34,748 nt of DNA from assembly GCA_947168935.1 (NCBI GenBank), contig CAMVNV010000024.1, positions 1-34,748 of the forward strand. The letters are read 5' to 3'. A model generated the notes under the pieces. That model worked only from the letters and a program-made list of their open reading frames with translations. It did not search any database and was not told the DNA's origin. Positions 25,038-33,106 of this stretch are shown piece by piece. The stretch is from an uncultured Butyrivibrio sp. (GTDB lineage Bacteria > Bacillota > Clostridia > Lachnospirales > Lachnospiraceae). The translations under genes and the position numbers were made by a program. Position 1 is the first letter of the stretch, and every line of letters starts with the position of its first letter.

Positions 25038-25172
25038 TATTATGGGGTAAATGTTCTGGCCCATCTGACATGTGTTTCGTCTACCAGGGAGCATGTTAAG
25101 AGCATGATCGCTTCCTACAAGGAAAGAGGAATTGAGAATATCATGGCTCTTTTTTTAGAAAATATTTTTTGA
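25038..25172 (+). pseudogene. metF: Fragment of metF (methylenetetrahydrofolate reductase)
   Basis: An open stretch ending at TGA 25170-25172 reads YGVNVLAHLTCVSSTREHVK and then SMIASYKERGIENIMAL, after which it diverges into LFLENIF. The HLTC motif and the GI-x-NI-x-AL motif, 26 residues apart, are hallmarks of MetF, where AL is normally followed by RGD. There is no start codon or ribosome site, and an in-frame stop lies at 25029. Only about 40 codons of a protein of about 290 residues remain, so it is a relic left by a deletion. Confidence 0.75.
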
Positions 25173-25266
25173 AAAAAGATGTTACGCATATTATATTCTA
25201 TTTGTGCGTATCTTTAGTTAAAATAAAAGAGTTTAGAAAACGATCAAAATCCCGGAGACTATATAA

Positions 25267-26916
25267 ATGTCCAAAGACCAAATCCTATTAGTAGCCTTGA
25301 ATGCAAAATACATACATTCAAATCCAGCGGTATACTCCCTTGCGGCCTATGCAAATGAAGTAAGCGGAAACGTATCGATCGCTGAATTTACAATAAATGA
25401 CCGTTATGAAGATGTCCTTAGGGGCATTCTTATGAGAAAGCCTGAAGTTATCGGCTTCTCCGTATATATCTGGAATGCGGAATTTATGAAGCAGCTTATC
25501 GAAGATATTCATAACATTGCGCCGCAGATTCGCCTCCTTGCAGGCGGTCCGGAAGCAACCAACGATCCGGAAACATATCTTAACTGGTGCGAACTCGTAA
25601 TGCTGGGTGAGGGGGAAAAGAACTTCCGAAAGATTGCTACCTGTATTCAGAAAGGGGAAGACTTGCCTTTTCGTGAAATGGAGGGAATTGCATACAAAGA
25701 GGAAGGAATTGAATACAAAGAGGATGGGATTGAATACAAAGAGAAGGGAATTGCATACAAAGATGCTGAAGTCATCATAAAAGAGCCGGGGCCAAAGTCG
25801 CTCCTTGATATGGATCAGATTCCTTTTTTGTATAACAGATTAGAGCCGTTTGAAAACCGCATTATCTATTACGAATCCAGCAGGGGATGTCCTTTCCGCT
25901 GCAGCTACTGTCTTTCTTCTTTGGAGAAAAAAGTCAGATACCGCAGCATGGATATCGTAAAGAAAGAGCTTAAATACTTCCTGGATCAGAAGGTAAAGCA
26001 GGTTAAGTTTATTGATCGTACGTTTAACAGTTCTTCAAAAAGGTCTATAGAGATATGGACCTTTATTAAAGAAAACGATAACGGCGTGACCAATTTTCAT
26101 TTTGAGATTGGAGCAGACCTTCTTACTGATAAAGAACTTGAGCTTCTTTCAACACTTCGCCCTGGGCTTGTGCAGCTTGAGATAGGTATTCAGACAACTC
26201 ATCTGCCGGCAATGGAGGCAATACACAGGACAGCAGACAATGCTAAGATATTCTCTAATGTCCAAAAGCTCCGCAGTGCCTACAATATAAATCTTCATAC
26301 AGACTTAATTGCGGGGCTTCCTTATGAAGATTATGAGCGTTTCAAGAAGTCTTTTAATGATATATATCCATTGTATGCAGACCAGCTGCAGCTTGGATTT
26401 TTAAAGGTTTTAAAGGGAACTGATATGTATGATCACAGACATGATTATGAGCTTATCTACAGTTCCAGACAGCCTTATGAGATCTTTGCCACCAAGTGGA
26501 TCACTTATGAAGAGATAGCCAGACTCCATAGGGTCTGCGATGCGGTTGAGCTTTTTTATAACTCTCAGATGTTTACGCGCAGCTTAAAGTATCTGGAGAA
26601 GTTTTTTGACACGCCGTTTAGTATGTTTGAAGAGATGGCAGAGTATTTGAATGAGCATCAGCTTGAAGGCGTCGGAATATCAGTTAAGAAAAAGTATGAT
26701 ATTCTTGAAGCATTTGGAAAAGAGCAAGGGGCTGATGATACTTTCAGCTTGTGGGTCCTTTTTGATAAAATGCTTCATACGCATCAGAGCAGGCGCATGA
26801 GCGCACGAGAGACATTCGCATGGCCTGATGGGGAGAAAACATATGAGTTTGATTATACAAATATTCACCCTGTTACCATGGAGGCGGCTTTTCGAGTGGC
26901 CTGTTCAGATGAATAA
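25267..26916 (+). CDS. B12-binding-domain radical SAM protein with DUF4080-like C-terminus
   Basis: The 549-residue protein starts with a Rossmann-like cobalamin-binding-type domain (about 1-135: ILLVALNAKYIHSNPAVYSL, EVIGFSVYIWN, LLAGGPEA, VMLGEGEKNF). The radical SAM core has C208-x3-C212-x2-C215 in SSRGCPFRCSYCLSS, followed by FIDRTFN, EIGADLLTD, QLEIGIQTT and HTDLIAGLPYED. The last 170 residues match the DUF4080 region found in this clostridial class. The classic DxHxxG cobalamin motif is not evident, as in many such proteins. The substrate is unknown; relatives act in methylation and related radical chemistry. A four-copy 7-residue repeat (about 139-166) links the first two domains. CGGAG lies nine bases before the ATG. 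Confidence 0.88.
   Translation: MSKDQILLVALNAKYIHSNPAVYSLAAYANEVSGNVSIAEFTINDRYEDVLRGILMRKPEVIGFSVYIWNAEFMKQLIEDIHNIAPQIRLLAGGPEATNDPETYLNWCELVMLGEGEKNFRKIATCIQKGEDLPFREMEGIAYKEEGIEYKEDGIEYKEKGIAYKDAEVIIKEPGPKSLLDMDQIPFLYNRLEPFENRIIYYESSRGCPFRCSYCLSSLEKKVRYRSMDIVKKELKYFLDQKVKQVKFIDRTFNSSSKRSIEIWTFIKENDNGVTNFHFEIGADLLTDKELELLSTLRPGLVQLEIGIQTTHLPAMEAIHRTADNAKIFSNVQKLRSAYNINLHTDLIAGLPYEDYERFKKSFNDIYPLYADQLQLGFLKVLKGTDMYDHRHDYELIYSSRQPYEIFATKWITYEEIARLHRVCDAVELFYNSQMFTRSLKYLEKFFDTPFSMFEEMAEYLNEHQLEGVGISVKKKYDILEAFGKEQGADDTFSLWVLFDKMLHTHQSRRMSARETFAWPDGEKTYEFDYTNIHPVTMEAAFRVACSDE
25681..25764 (+). repeat. Four in-frame 21-bp repeats within the B12/radical SAM gene
   Basis: Four adjacent 21-bp copies encode EGIAYKE, EGIEYKE, DGIEYKE and KGIAYKD. 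They lie in the loop between the cobalamin-type domain and the radical SAM core. The frame is preserved, so copy number can vary without loss of the protein. Confidence 0.92.
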
Positions 26917-26941
26917 TGTTATGTGACATTAAAGAGTTTTT
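26914..26941 (+). terminator. Weak possible terminator after the radical SAM gene
   Basis: TAATGT (26914-26919, including the stop codon) pairs with ACATTA (26926-26931), and five T follow at 26937-26941. The six-base AT-rich stem is weak. Confidence 0.3.
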
Positions 26942-26963
26942 ATAGTAACTGAATTGATAATTG

Positions 26964-26972
26964 TGTTATGAT
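26964..26972 (+). promoter_or_regulatory. Extended -10 promoter of the EamA transporter gene
   Basis: TGTTATGAT is an extended -10 (TGn plus TATGAT). No good -35 box is seen 17 bases upstream, which is acceptable for this promoter class. Transcription would begin near 26978, inside the cre-like site. Confidence 0.45.
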
Positions 26973-26975
26973 AGC

Positions 26976-26989
26976 TGTAAGCGCTTTCA
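26976..26989. promoter_or_regulatory. Perfect cre-like site (CcpA catabolite-responsive element)
   Basis: TGTAAGCGCTTTCA matches every position of the Bacillus cre consensus TGWAARCGYTWNCW. It covers the predicted transcription start, where CcpA binding normally represses. The following EamA transporter is therefore predicted to be repressed by preferred sugars. Confidence 0.65.
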
Positions 26990-27010
26990 TTCGCTTTAGA
27001 GGCGGTTCTT

Positions 27011-27073
27011 ATGTTTTTTAATAATATAAGGATCGTCTTTACTATAAAACACACGAAATGGAGACCGAAATGA
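27011..27073 (+). CDS. 20-codon upstream ORF overlapping the EamA start
   Basis: ATG at 27011 opens a 20-codon frame beginning MFFNNIRIVF and ending at TGA 27071-27073. That stop overlaps the preferred EamA ATG at 27070 as ATGA. AGAGGCGG (26997-27004) lies five to six bases before it, a fair ribosome site. It may be a leader peptide coupling translation of the transporter. The short length and lack of homologues to compare keep confidence low. Confidence 0.4.
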   Translation: MFFNNIRIVFTIKHTKWRPK

Positions 27074-28029
27074 ATTCAAACTCAGCTACCTCATCACAAT
27101 CAAAAATTATCTGGACCCGACTTCCAATTGTTGTAATCACAGCAATCTTTTGCTGCACCTTGTGGGGAAGTGCTTCGCCTGCCATAAAAATAGGATACGA
27201 GCTTTTCGATATTGCGGCAGGAGATACACCGTCTAGAATCCTCTTTGCAGGGAACAGATTCATAATTGCTGGAATTATGGTTATTATCTTTGGAAGCATT
27301 CTTCAAAAGAAGTTTCTTTTGCCCAAAAAAGAATCTATTAAATACATTCTGATTCTTGCCTGCTTTCAGACAATAATCCAGTACATCTTTTTCTATATGG
27401 CACTTGCCTTTACTTCAGGTGTAAGAGGATCAATCATTAATGCGGCTGGAAGCTTTTTTAGTATACTTCTTGCAGTATATATCTTCAGATTTGAAAATCT
27501 TACAATTCGTAAAGCGGCCGGTATGATCATCGGATTTGCAGGCGTTTTTCTATGCGTTACAGGGGGAAGTGCATCGTTTCTTGAAGGGGGATTTTCTGTT
27601 CAGGGCGAAGGCGCTATGCTACTTGCTGCCTTTGCAAGTGCGATGGCTGGATGCTTTATAAAGCTCTTTTCCGGAAAAGAAAATCCTGTGACCCTGTCAG
27701 GCTACCAGTTCTTCCTTGGTGGGATTGTTATGAGCATAGTAGGTAGGGCTATGGGAGGACATCTGACTATCGTATCATCAGGAAGTATCCCACTTCTTAT
27801 ATACATGGCATTCATTTCTGCAGGTGCATACACGCTTTGGGGAGTTCTTCTTAAGTACAATCCCGTAAGTACTGTAACTGTGCTGGGGTTCGTTAATCCT
27901 GTCATGGGGGTTATCCTATCTGCCATATTCCTTCATGAAGGAGCTGAGGCGCTGAGCATCTACACTCTTATAGCGCTGATGCTGGTAAGTCTTGGAATAT
28001 ATATAATTAACAGAAAAGGCGCTCGTTAA
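27070..28029 (+). CDS. EamA/DMT-family membrane transporter
   Basis: The ATG at 27070 is preferred because GGAG (27060-27063) lies six bases upstream; the ATG at 27058 adds four residues. The 319-residue protein has ten predicted helices in two related EamA halves. The first includes ITAIFCCTLWGSASPAIKIG, and the second begins near EGAMLLAAFASAMAGCFIKL. Other marks are MALAFTSGVRGSIINAAGSF and GVLLKYNPVSTVTVLGFVNP. Family members export or exchange metabolites such as amino acids, sugars or nucleotide precursors; the substrate cannot be read from sequence. A perfect cre-like site over its promoter predicts carbon catabolite control. It ends eleven bases before a terminator hairpin. Confidence 0.9.
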   Translation: MNSNSATSSQSKIIWTRLPIVVITAIFCCTLWGSASPAIKIGYELFDIAAGDTPSRILFAGNRFIIAGIMVIIFGSILQKKFLLPKKESIKYILILACFQTIIQYIFFYMALAFTSGVRGSIINAAGSFFSILLAVYIFRFENLTIRKAAGMIIGFAGVFLCVTGGSASFLEGGFSVQGEGAMLLAAFASAMAGCFIKLFSGKENPVTLSGYQFFLGGIVMSIVGRAMGGHLTIVSSGSIPLLIYMAFISAGAYTLWGVLLKYNPVSTVTVLGFVNPVMGVILSAIFLHEGAEALSIYTLIALMLVSLGIYIINRKGAR

Positions 28030-28039
28030 TAATCAATTC

Positions 28040-28084
28040 AAATCCTCCGATATACATGTAGTTGATGTATATCGGAGGATTTTT
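28040..28084 (+). terminator. 18-bp perfect terminator hairpin that also holds the next gene's ribosome site
   Basis: The arms 28040-28057 and 28065-28082 pair perfectly over 18 bp around a seven-base loop, ending in five T (28080-28084). The right arm contains GGAGG (28074-28078), which is the ribosome site eight bases before the ATG at 28087. The element can therefore both end EamA transcription and hide the start of the next gene in read-through RNA. Confidence 0.88.
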
Positions 28085-28086
28085 AA

Positions 28087-29682
28087 ATGGATCTTAAAAA
28101 AAGAATCTCTGCTTTGATTATGACCTTTGTCCTTGCACTGGTTGTTATAGTTCCTGCCAAGATGCCTGTAAGAGCGGCAGGATCAGTTGCTATTACATCA
28201 GCTTTGATAGAAGGAAGCAACGTTGTAGTTAAGGCTTCTAGTTCATCAGTTCCATCAAGTGACGATGGAGTCTATTATCTTTTTGCACTGAAAATGTATG
28301 AAGCAGCGCCGTCGGGATCACCTGTTGCAAGTGCAGCGGCTGGAACTAGCGCTACATTTTCTTTTGCCTTGGGAAAAGGTACGTCAAGCTGCCATCTATA
28401 TGACAAGTTTGTAGTCGCAACACTCAATTCCGGCAATTATACGATCGTAAGTAATGCTCACTATATTACAAATCCGGAATCTCTTGCTACTAATACATCA
28501 TCAAGAAAAAATGAATCTAACAAAAAAGGTATCTGGGGAAATGAACTTGGAGGCCTTAATGCAGGTCAGACTGCTTATAACTTCAACATTCATCAGTTCA
28601 GCGTAAGCGAATCTTCAAGCGGCAACTGGTCTTACAATGGAAAGACCTGGTCTATTACAGGTAATTTCTCAGGCTATGACCATCTTATGCAAAAATATAA
28701 TAATCAGGGCCTTGCTGTAACCATGGTGGTATTAAATGGCTATAAAGATGCGGAGTTTGTATATCCAACAGCCCGCGACGGCGGCGCAACCTGCCCTTAC
28801 TACATGCTCAATACAGCAGATTCAAGAGGCCTTGAGAAGCTTGAAGCTCTTATGTCTTATGTAAGTAACCGCTATAACGGAAGTACTGGCCACGGCCAGA
28901 TTGATAACTGGGTTATAGGAAATGAGGTTAATGCATACCTTTCATGGAATTACCTTCCATATACGGATGTGGGCACTTATTCAAGGATTTATGCGGACAG
29001 CCTCAGGATATGCTACAACGCTATCATGAGCGAAAATAAAAACGCTAATGTCTGCATGTGCATAGATCAGATGTGGGACAGAAACAGAACATCAGATGTA
29101 ACTTACTATGATGGAAGAGATGTCCTTGATAATGTTAATGCTTATATCAAGTCAGAGGGTAATATCAACTGGGGACTTGCCCAGCACCCATATAATACAC
29201 CTTTGTACTGGACACCTTTCTGGACGCCTATGTCGCCTTATTATGGTTCACTTATAAGCCATGATGCAGGTGCTGATATGATCACTATGGAGAATATTGA
29301 AGTCCTCACGGACTATCTGTGCCAGGCGGATTATCTTAACAATAAAGGTCAAGTGCGGCCTGTATACCTGACAGAAGTTGGCTACAGCTCAGCGGTATAC
29401 GGAGATCAGAACTCGCAGGCTGCTGGGATAATCTATGCTTACAACAGAGCGATACGCAATCAGTATATAAAAGGTATATTTATCAAGAACCTTGAAGAGA
29501 GCGGCGTTGAGATTGCACAGAATCTGTATTTTGGAATACTTGATTCAGGTGGTAATCAGAAAGTTGCCTATGCATATTTCAGAGACATGAATACTGGAGG
29601 AGCAGAGAATGCGGCAGCCTTTGCTGCGTCAATCATAGGAACTGACAGATGGGCTTTTGATATGAGTGCGTATTCCAGATAG
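28087..29682 (+). CDS. Secreted DUF5722-type glycoside-hydrolase-like protein
   Basis: The 531-residue protein has a signal peptide (MDLKKRISALIMTFVLALVV) with cleavage likely near VRAAG, about residue 31. A beta-rich domain of about 115 residues precedes a TIM-barrel-like part. This contains IDNWVIGNEVNAYLSW (Glu280, acid/base position) and RPVYLTEVGYSSAVYG (Glu430, nucleophile position), the spacing expected for clan GH-A retaining enzymes. Other strands are LAVTMVVLNGYKD and NINWGLAQHPYNTPLYW. I recognise it as DUF5722-like; its substrate is undefined. No cell-wall anchor is seen, so it may be released. Its ribosome site lies in the terminator stem just upstream, so expression is probably structurally gated. 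The neighbours give no specific substrate. Confidence 0.82.
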   Translation: MDLKKRISALIMTFVLALVVIVPAKMPVRAAGSVAITSALIEGSNVVVKASSSSVPSSDDGVYYLFALKMYEAAPSGSPVASAAAGTSATFSFALGKGTSSCHLYDKFVVATLNSGNYTIVSNAHYITNPESLATNTSSRKNESNKKGIWGNELGGLNAGQTAYNFNIHQFSVSESSSGNWSYNGKTWSITGNFSGYDHLMQKYNNQGLAVTMVVLNGYKDAEFVYPTARDGGATCPYYMLNTADSRGLEKLEALMSYVSNRYNGSTGHGQIDNWVIGNEVNAYLSWNYLPYTDVGTYSRIYADSLRICYNAIMSENKNANVCMCIDQMWDRNRTSDVTYYDGRDVLDNVNAYIKSEGNINWGLAQHPYNTPLYWTPFWTPMSPYYGSLISHDAGADMITMENIEVLTDYLCQADYLNNKGQVRPVYLTEVGYSSAVYGDQNSQAAGIIYAYNRAIRNQYIKGIFIKNLEESGVEIAQNLYFGILDSGGNQKVAYAYFRDMNTGGAENAAAFAASIIGTDRWAFDMSAYSR

Positions 29683-29930
29683 TCGTAGAAGTGGTGTGGA
29701 ATAATAGCCATTTTTGTAAAGTTCATACAGTAATTGTCGCGAGAACGGAATTTGAAAAAGGCTTGAAGGAACAGTAATGGCTGTAGCTGTAATGACTATT
29801 GCAAGTATATTGATCATTGTCTTATATCGCAATAAAAAAGTAACGCCTTACAATCCCTGGAACGATACGCATTAACAACTATTCATTGTCAAGATTTTAT
29901 GACGCAGTAGATAAATTCATAGACAAGTAA
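29683..29930 (+). pseudogene. Possible decayed reading frame with a membrane segment
   Basis: This 307-base gap (to 29989) has no intact gene, but three overlapping frames read like consecutive pieces of one protein. They are CKVHTVIVARTEFEKG (to about 29757), MAVAVMTIASILIIVLYRNK continuing to PYNPWNDTH (29777-29875), and INNYSLSRFYDAVDKFIDK ending at TAA near 29929. The first switch falls at an A-run, a common frameshift site. The middle piece has its own AAGGA (29765-29769) and could instead be a 32-residue single-helix protein. No family is recognised. Confidence 0.35.
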
Positions 29931-29989
29931 TCTGATTAAATATGAATGAAACAATACACTAACCATCATAGCTTATCAGGAGGTCACAA

Positions 29990-30805
29990 ATGGATAAAAA
30001 AGCAAGAAAACATTTGATATGTGAAAAGATGCCCTATATCGCCATTATACTCAGCATAATCATTCCAATGCTTTTCACTGGAATAGGAGCTTCTATAGGT
30101 GGGATGATTTCAGAAGATGCAGGAAATATAGGTGTATGCATTTTCGCGTGTATAGCGATGCTGATTTTTTGGTTTTGGTTCTCGCCTGAATTTAAAGGAT
30201 TTGTAAAGCCTGGAGCTACGGCCAATGATATATGTATATTGATGATTCCCTTTGTGATCCTTATAGTCCTTACCCTGATCGAACCATTATTTTTCTATCA
30301 TTCGTTTTATTTTAATCCTTCTCTTACTGCGGCTATCATGGGCATTTCAGCCGGATTTGGTGAAGAGACCATGTTCAGAATATTATCACTTGCTATTGTC
30401 ATGAGATATATCCGGAAGGAAAGAAGATTTGCTGCGATTATCATCCTGGCTTTAATATTCGGACTTTCTCATGCAGGTAATCTGACGCAGGGTGCAGATC
30501 TGGCCATGACTGCATCACAGGTATTTCATTCAACTTTCATGGCTTTTTTGCTTACCGCTTTATATTTAGGAACAGGGAGCGTTATATTCCCGATATTTGC
30601 ACACGGGTTATATGATTTTATCTGTTTTACAACGGACCCTGCACTTTCCGACAAAGGCATACTTACGCAGCAGTATAGTACGGGACGGCTGTTGTATGAG
30701 TTTATTGTAATTGTGATCATAGGAATTATTGCACTTTGTATGATCAGTAGAAATAAGCTTTCTAAGGCTAATGAAATTTGGGATAAGAAGTGGAGCAAAG
30801 AGTAA
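29990..30805 (+). CDS. CPBP-family intramembrane glutamic protease
   Basis: The 271-residue protein has about eight helices and the CPBP (CAAX protease/bacteriocin-processing) motifs. These are EETMFR with Glu125-Glu126 and Arg130, FGLSHAGN with His161, and IFAHGLYDF with His205. Family members cleave within the membrane, processing lipidated or bacteriocin-like substrates or giving self-immunity. Which applies here is unknown. AGGAGG (29980-29985) before the ATG is a strong ribosome site. It lies between a decayed frame and an M13 peptidase; a proteolytic theme with the downstream ABC exporter is possible but unproven. Confidence 0.88.
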   Translation: MDKKARKHLICEKMPYIAIILSIIIPMLFTGIGASIGGMISEDAGNIGVCIFACIAMLIFWFWFSPEFKGFVKPGATANDICILMIPFVILIVLTLIEPLFFYHSFYFNPSLTAAIMGISAGFGEETMFRILSLAIVMRYIRKERRFAAIIILALIFGLSHAGNLTQGADLAMTASQVFHSTFMAFLLTALYLGTGSVIFPIFAHGLYDFICFTTDPALSDKGILTQQYSTGRLLYEFIVIVIIGIIALCMISRNKLSKANEIWDKKWSKE

Positions 30806-30915
30806 CATGGAATAACATAGAGATACAAAATTAAAGGATTACTATTTATTCTCAGAATCAGTTAAGGCTTGCGCAAATCTTAAAACTTATAGATTAGATA
30901 GGAGAAGAATAGCTA

Positions 30916-33081
30916 ATGATAGGCAAAATATTGGATACATCTAGAAAAACCACTTCAGTAATACTTTTGGCCGCCTTGGTTCTAATGTCCACAGGGTGTG
31001 GAAGCAAAGCCAGTACAGCAGGCTCTGACACATCTTCTGAGGAAGCAGGAAGCGTGGATCTTGCCGGAGAACCCGGAGGAGGAAAATGGGTTGATTCAGA
31101 CGTTACAGGCATGGTTAATCCTGAAGATAATATACGACTTCAGGACGACTTTGCTGCGGCTGCAAATAAAGACTATATATTGTCGGCTAGTTTAGATCCT
31201 GCTTATGAAGAGGCTAGTATAGTTCTTGATGCAACTAAGCTTGTATATGAAAGAAGTATAGCTATTGCCTATGATGAAACTATAACAGGCGACAATGCAG
31301 ATAAATACAAAGCTTTGGTTTCACTCTACTCTAATTGGGATGAGAGAAACAAGCTTGGAGTTAAGCCGCTTGAAAAATATATTATAGATATACAGAGCAT
31401 ATCTTCTATAAGTGAACTTACAGAATATCAGGGAAGCACCACCAGAAACCCCTTTGGTCTTGGGCTTTTAATACCGCAGTCCGTAGGAGCACAGGTGCAG
31501 TTTCCGGACAAGAGTACATTAAACCTTACGGCTCCAAGTCTTTCTCTTGGCTCCGCCTCTTCATATGTGCAATATACAGATAGCACATTAGCAGCCAAGG
31601 AAAGGACTGATGAAGTGATTGGATACTTCCTTGGAAGACTTGGCTTTTCTGAAAAAGAGATCGAAGATACCTTAAAAGGTAATTACAAAGTAGAAACCTT
31701 TATCGCCAGACACAGTAACATAGATTACTTCGGCGTAAGTGAGATGTTTACACAGGCTCAAAATAACAGAGAAGGTATAAGTGAATTGCAAGGGAACTAT
31801 CCCCTCCTTGAGATACTAGATAGCAGAGGGTACCTTGGATGCGATAGTTTTTATGTGGATTATACATATCTTAAGTCTCTGTCTGATATTTATACTGACA
31901 GTAATCTTGAGGACATCAAGTCGTTTCTTATAGTCCATACCATTGATTCCACCAAGTATCTTCTTGACCGCGAATCTTATGAGAAGATGGTCACGCTTTA
32001 TAATCAGGGCGTCGGAGGGCAAGAGGGATTATCGGATGGTCAGATAAGCGTACTTTTTAGAAATGATATGACAATCTGCGGCTTCCTTCCACTATTAGAT
32101 ACATTATATCTGGATCAATATTTTAAGGACAGCGAAAAGACAGACCAGGTAGAAGAATTTACTGACGCACTAATAGATGCTTACATGCAAATATTTGATG
32201 AAGAGGACTGGATGTCAGATGATACCAAAACTGCGGCAAAAGATAAAATTCAAAATATGGCTCTGCATCTCATAAAGCCTGATAATATCGCTGACTATTC
32301 ATCTGCAGAGGTAAAGTCCTATGAAGAAGGAGGCAACCTTGTTGAAGCTGCTGTTGAAGGTAGACGCGTAGTGGAAGCTCACAGGGCAGATATAAGTAAG
32401 AACCCTGACTTTGACAGATTCAAATGGGATATTTATGACCAGAACAGATCTACAACCGAGATTAACTGTGTGTATTATACAAGTGAAAACGGCATCTATA
32501 TTATGGCGGGGTATCTGGCCATGTGCGATGCCGCCTTTGGAGAAGATTATTCATTTGAGCAGTTTGCGGGAATCGTAGGTACTACAATTGGGCATGAGAT
32601 AACTCATGGATTTGATTCTAACGGAACAAAGTTTGACATGTACGGGAGACAGTTTGATGAAAACATAAGCGCCATCGACTGGATGGCTGTACAGGACAGG
32701 TCCAAGATGGATGAAAAGGCTTCAAAACTTGCAGGTTATTTCTCACTGGCAAGGCCAATTCCCGGGCAACAGAAAGTAAATGGAAACAGTATAAAAGATG
32801 AAGCCATAGCCGATATGGGAGGCGTTAAGTCAGTCCTATATGTGGCAAGGGATATACCCGGTTTTGATTATGACGAGTTTTTCAGGGCCTTTGCAAGGCA
32901 ATATGCGCAGCAGACAACTAAGGAGAACGAACTTGGCACTATGAGAGGTGACGTGCATCCTCTTCCATTCCATAGAATAAATATTATTCTTCAACAATAT
33001 GATGAATTCATCGAAACCTATGATATTAAGCCGGGGGATGGAATGTACTTAAGCCCGGACAATAGAGTATGTGTATGGTGA
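30916..33081 (+). CDS. M13-family (neprilysin/PepO-type) zinc metallopeptidase lipoprotein
   Basis: The 721-residue protein carries a lipoprotein signal with lipobox MSTGC (Cys28) and a short Ser/Gly-rich tether. M13 features are the zinc site HEITH (His560, Glu561, His564), EAIAD with third ligand Glu629 and Asp633, the INCVYYTSENGIYIMAGYL strand, and the C-terminal GDVHPLPFHRINI ending in VW. The usual substrate-strand and RVNG motifs are slightly altered (INCVYY, HRINI). The enzyme should face outside and cut small peptides. A possible AGGAGA (30900-30905) lies ten bases before the ATG. The ABC exporter gene begins 25 bases after it, suggesting a shared transcript and a role in peptide handling. 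Confidence 0.93.
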   Translation: MIGKILDTSRKTTSVILLAALVLMSTGCGSKASTAGSDTSSEEAGSVDLAGEPGGGKWVDSDVTGMVNPEDNIRLQDDFAAAANKDYILSASLDPAYEEASIVLDATKLVYERSIAIAYDETITGDNADKYKALVSLYSNWDERNKLGVKPLEKYIIDIQSISSISELTEYQGSTTRNPFGLGLLIPQSVGAQVQFPDKSTLNLTAPSLSLGSASSYVQYTDSTLAAKERTDEVIGYFLGRLGFSEKEIEDTLKGNYKVETFIARHSNIDYFGVSEMFTQAQNNREGISELQGNYPLLEILDSRGYLGCDSFYVDYTYLKSLSDIYTDSNLEDIKSFLIVHTIDSTKYLLDRESYEKMVTLYNQGVGGQEGLSDGQISVLFRNDMTICGFLPLLDTLYLDQYFKDSEKTDQVEEFTDALIDAYMQIFDEEDWMSDDTKTAAKDKIQNMALHLIKPDNIADYSSAEVKSYEEGGNLVEAAVEGRRVVEAHRADISKNPDFDRFKWDIYDQNRSTTEINCVYYTSENGIYIMAGYLAMCDAAFGEDYSFEQFAGIVGTTIGHEITHGFDSNGTKFDMYGRQFDENISAIDWMAVQDRSKMDEKASKLAGYFSLARPIPGQQKVNGNSIKDEAIADMGGVKSVLYVARDIPGFDYDEFFRAFARQYAQQTTKENELGTMRGDVHPLPFHRINIILQQYDEFIETYDIKPGDGMYLSPDNRVCVW

Positions 33082-33106
33082 TGACTCATTCAGGAAGGAG
33101 ACAGTT

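Noticed and set aside
25121-25157. Terminator AAAGAG...CTCTTTTTTT before the B12 radical SAM gene
   Set aside because: The stem is only six bases with a loop of about 20, and the segment is better explained as the metF fragment.
26954-26972. TTGATA with TATGAT as a promoter pair before EamA
   Set aside because: The spacer is only seven bases; the TATGAT is better explained as an extended -10.
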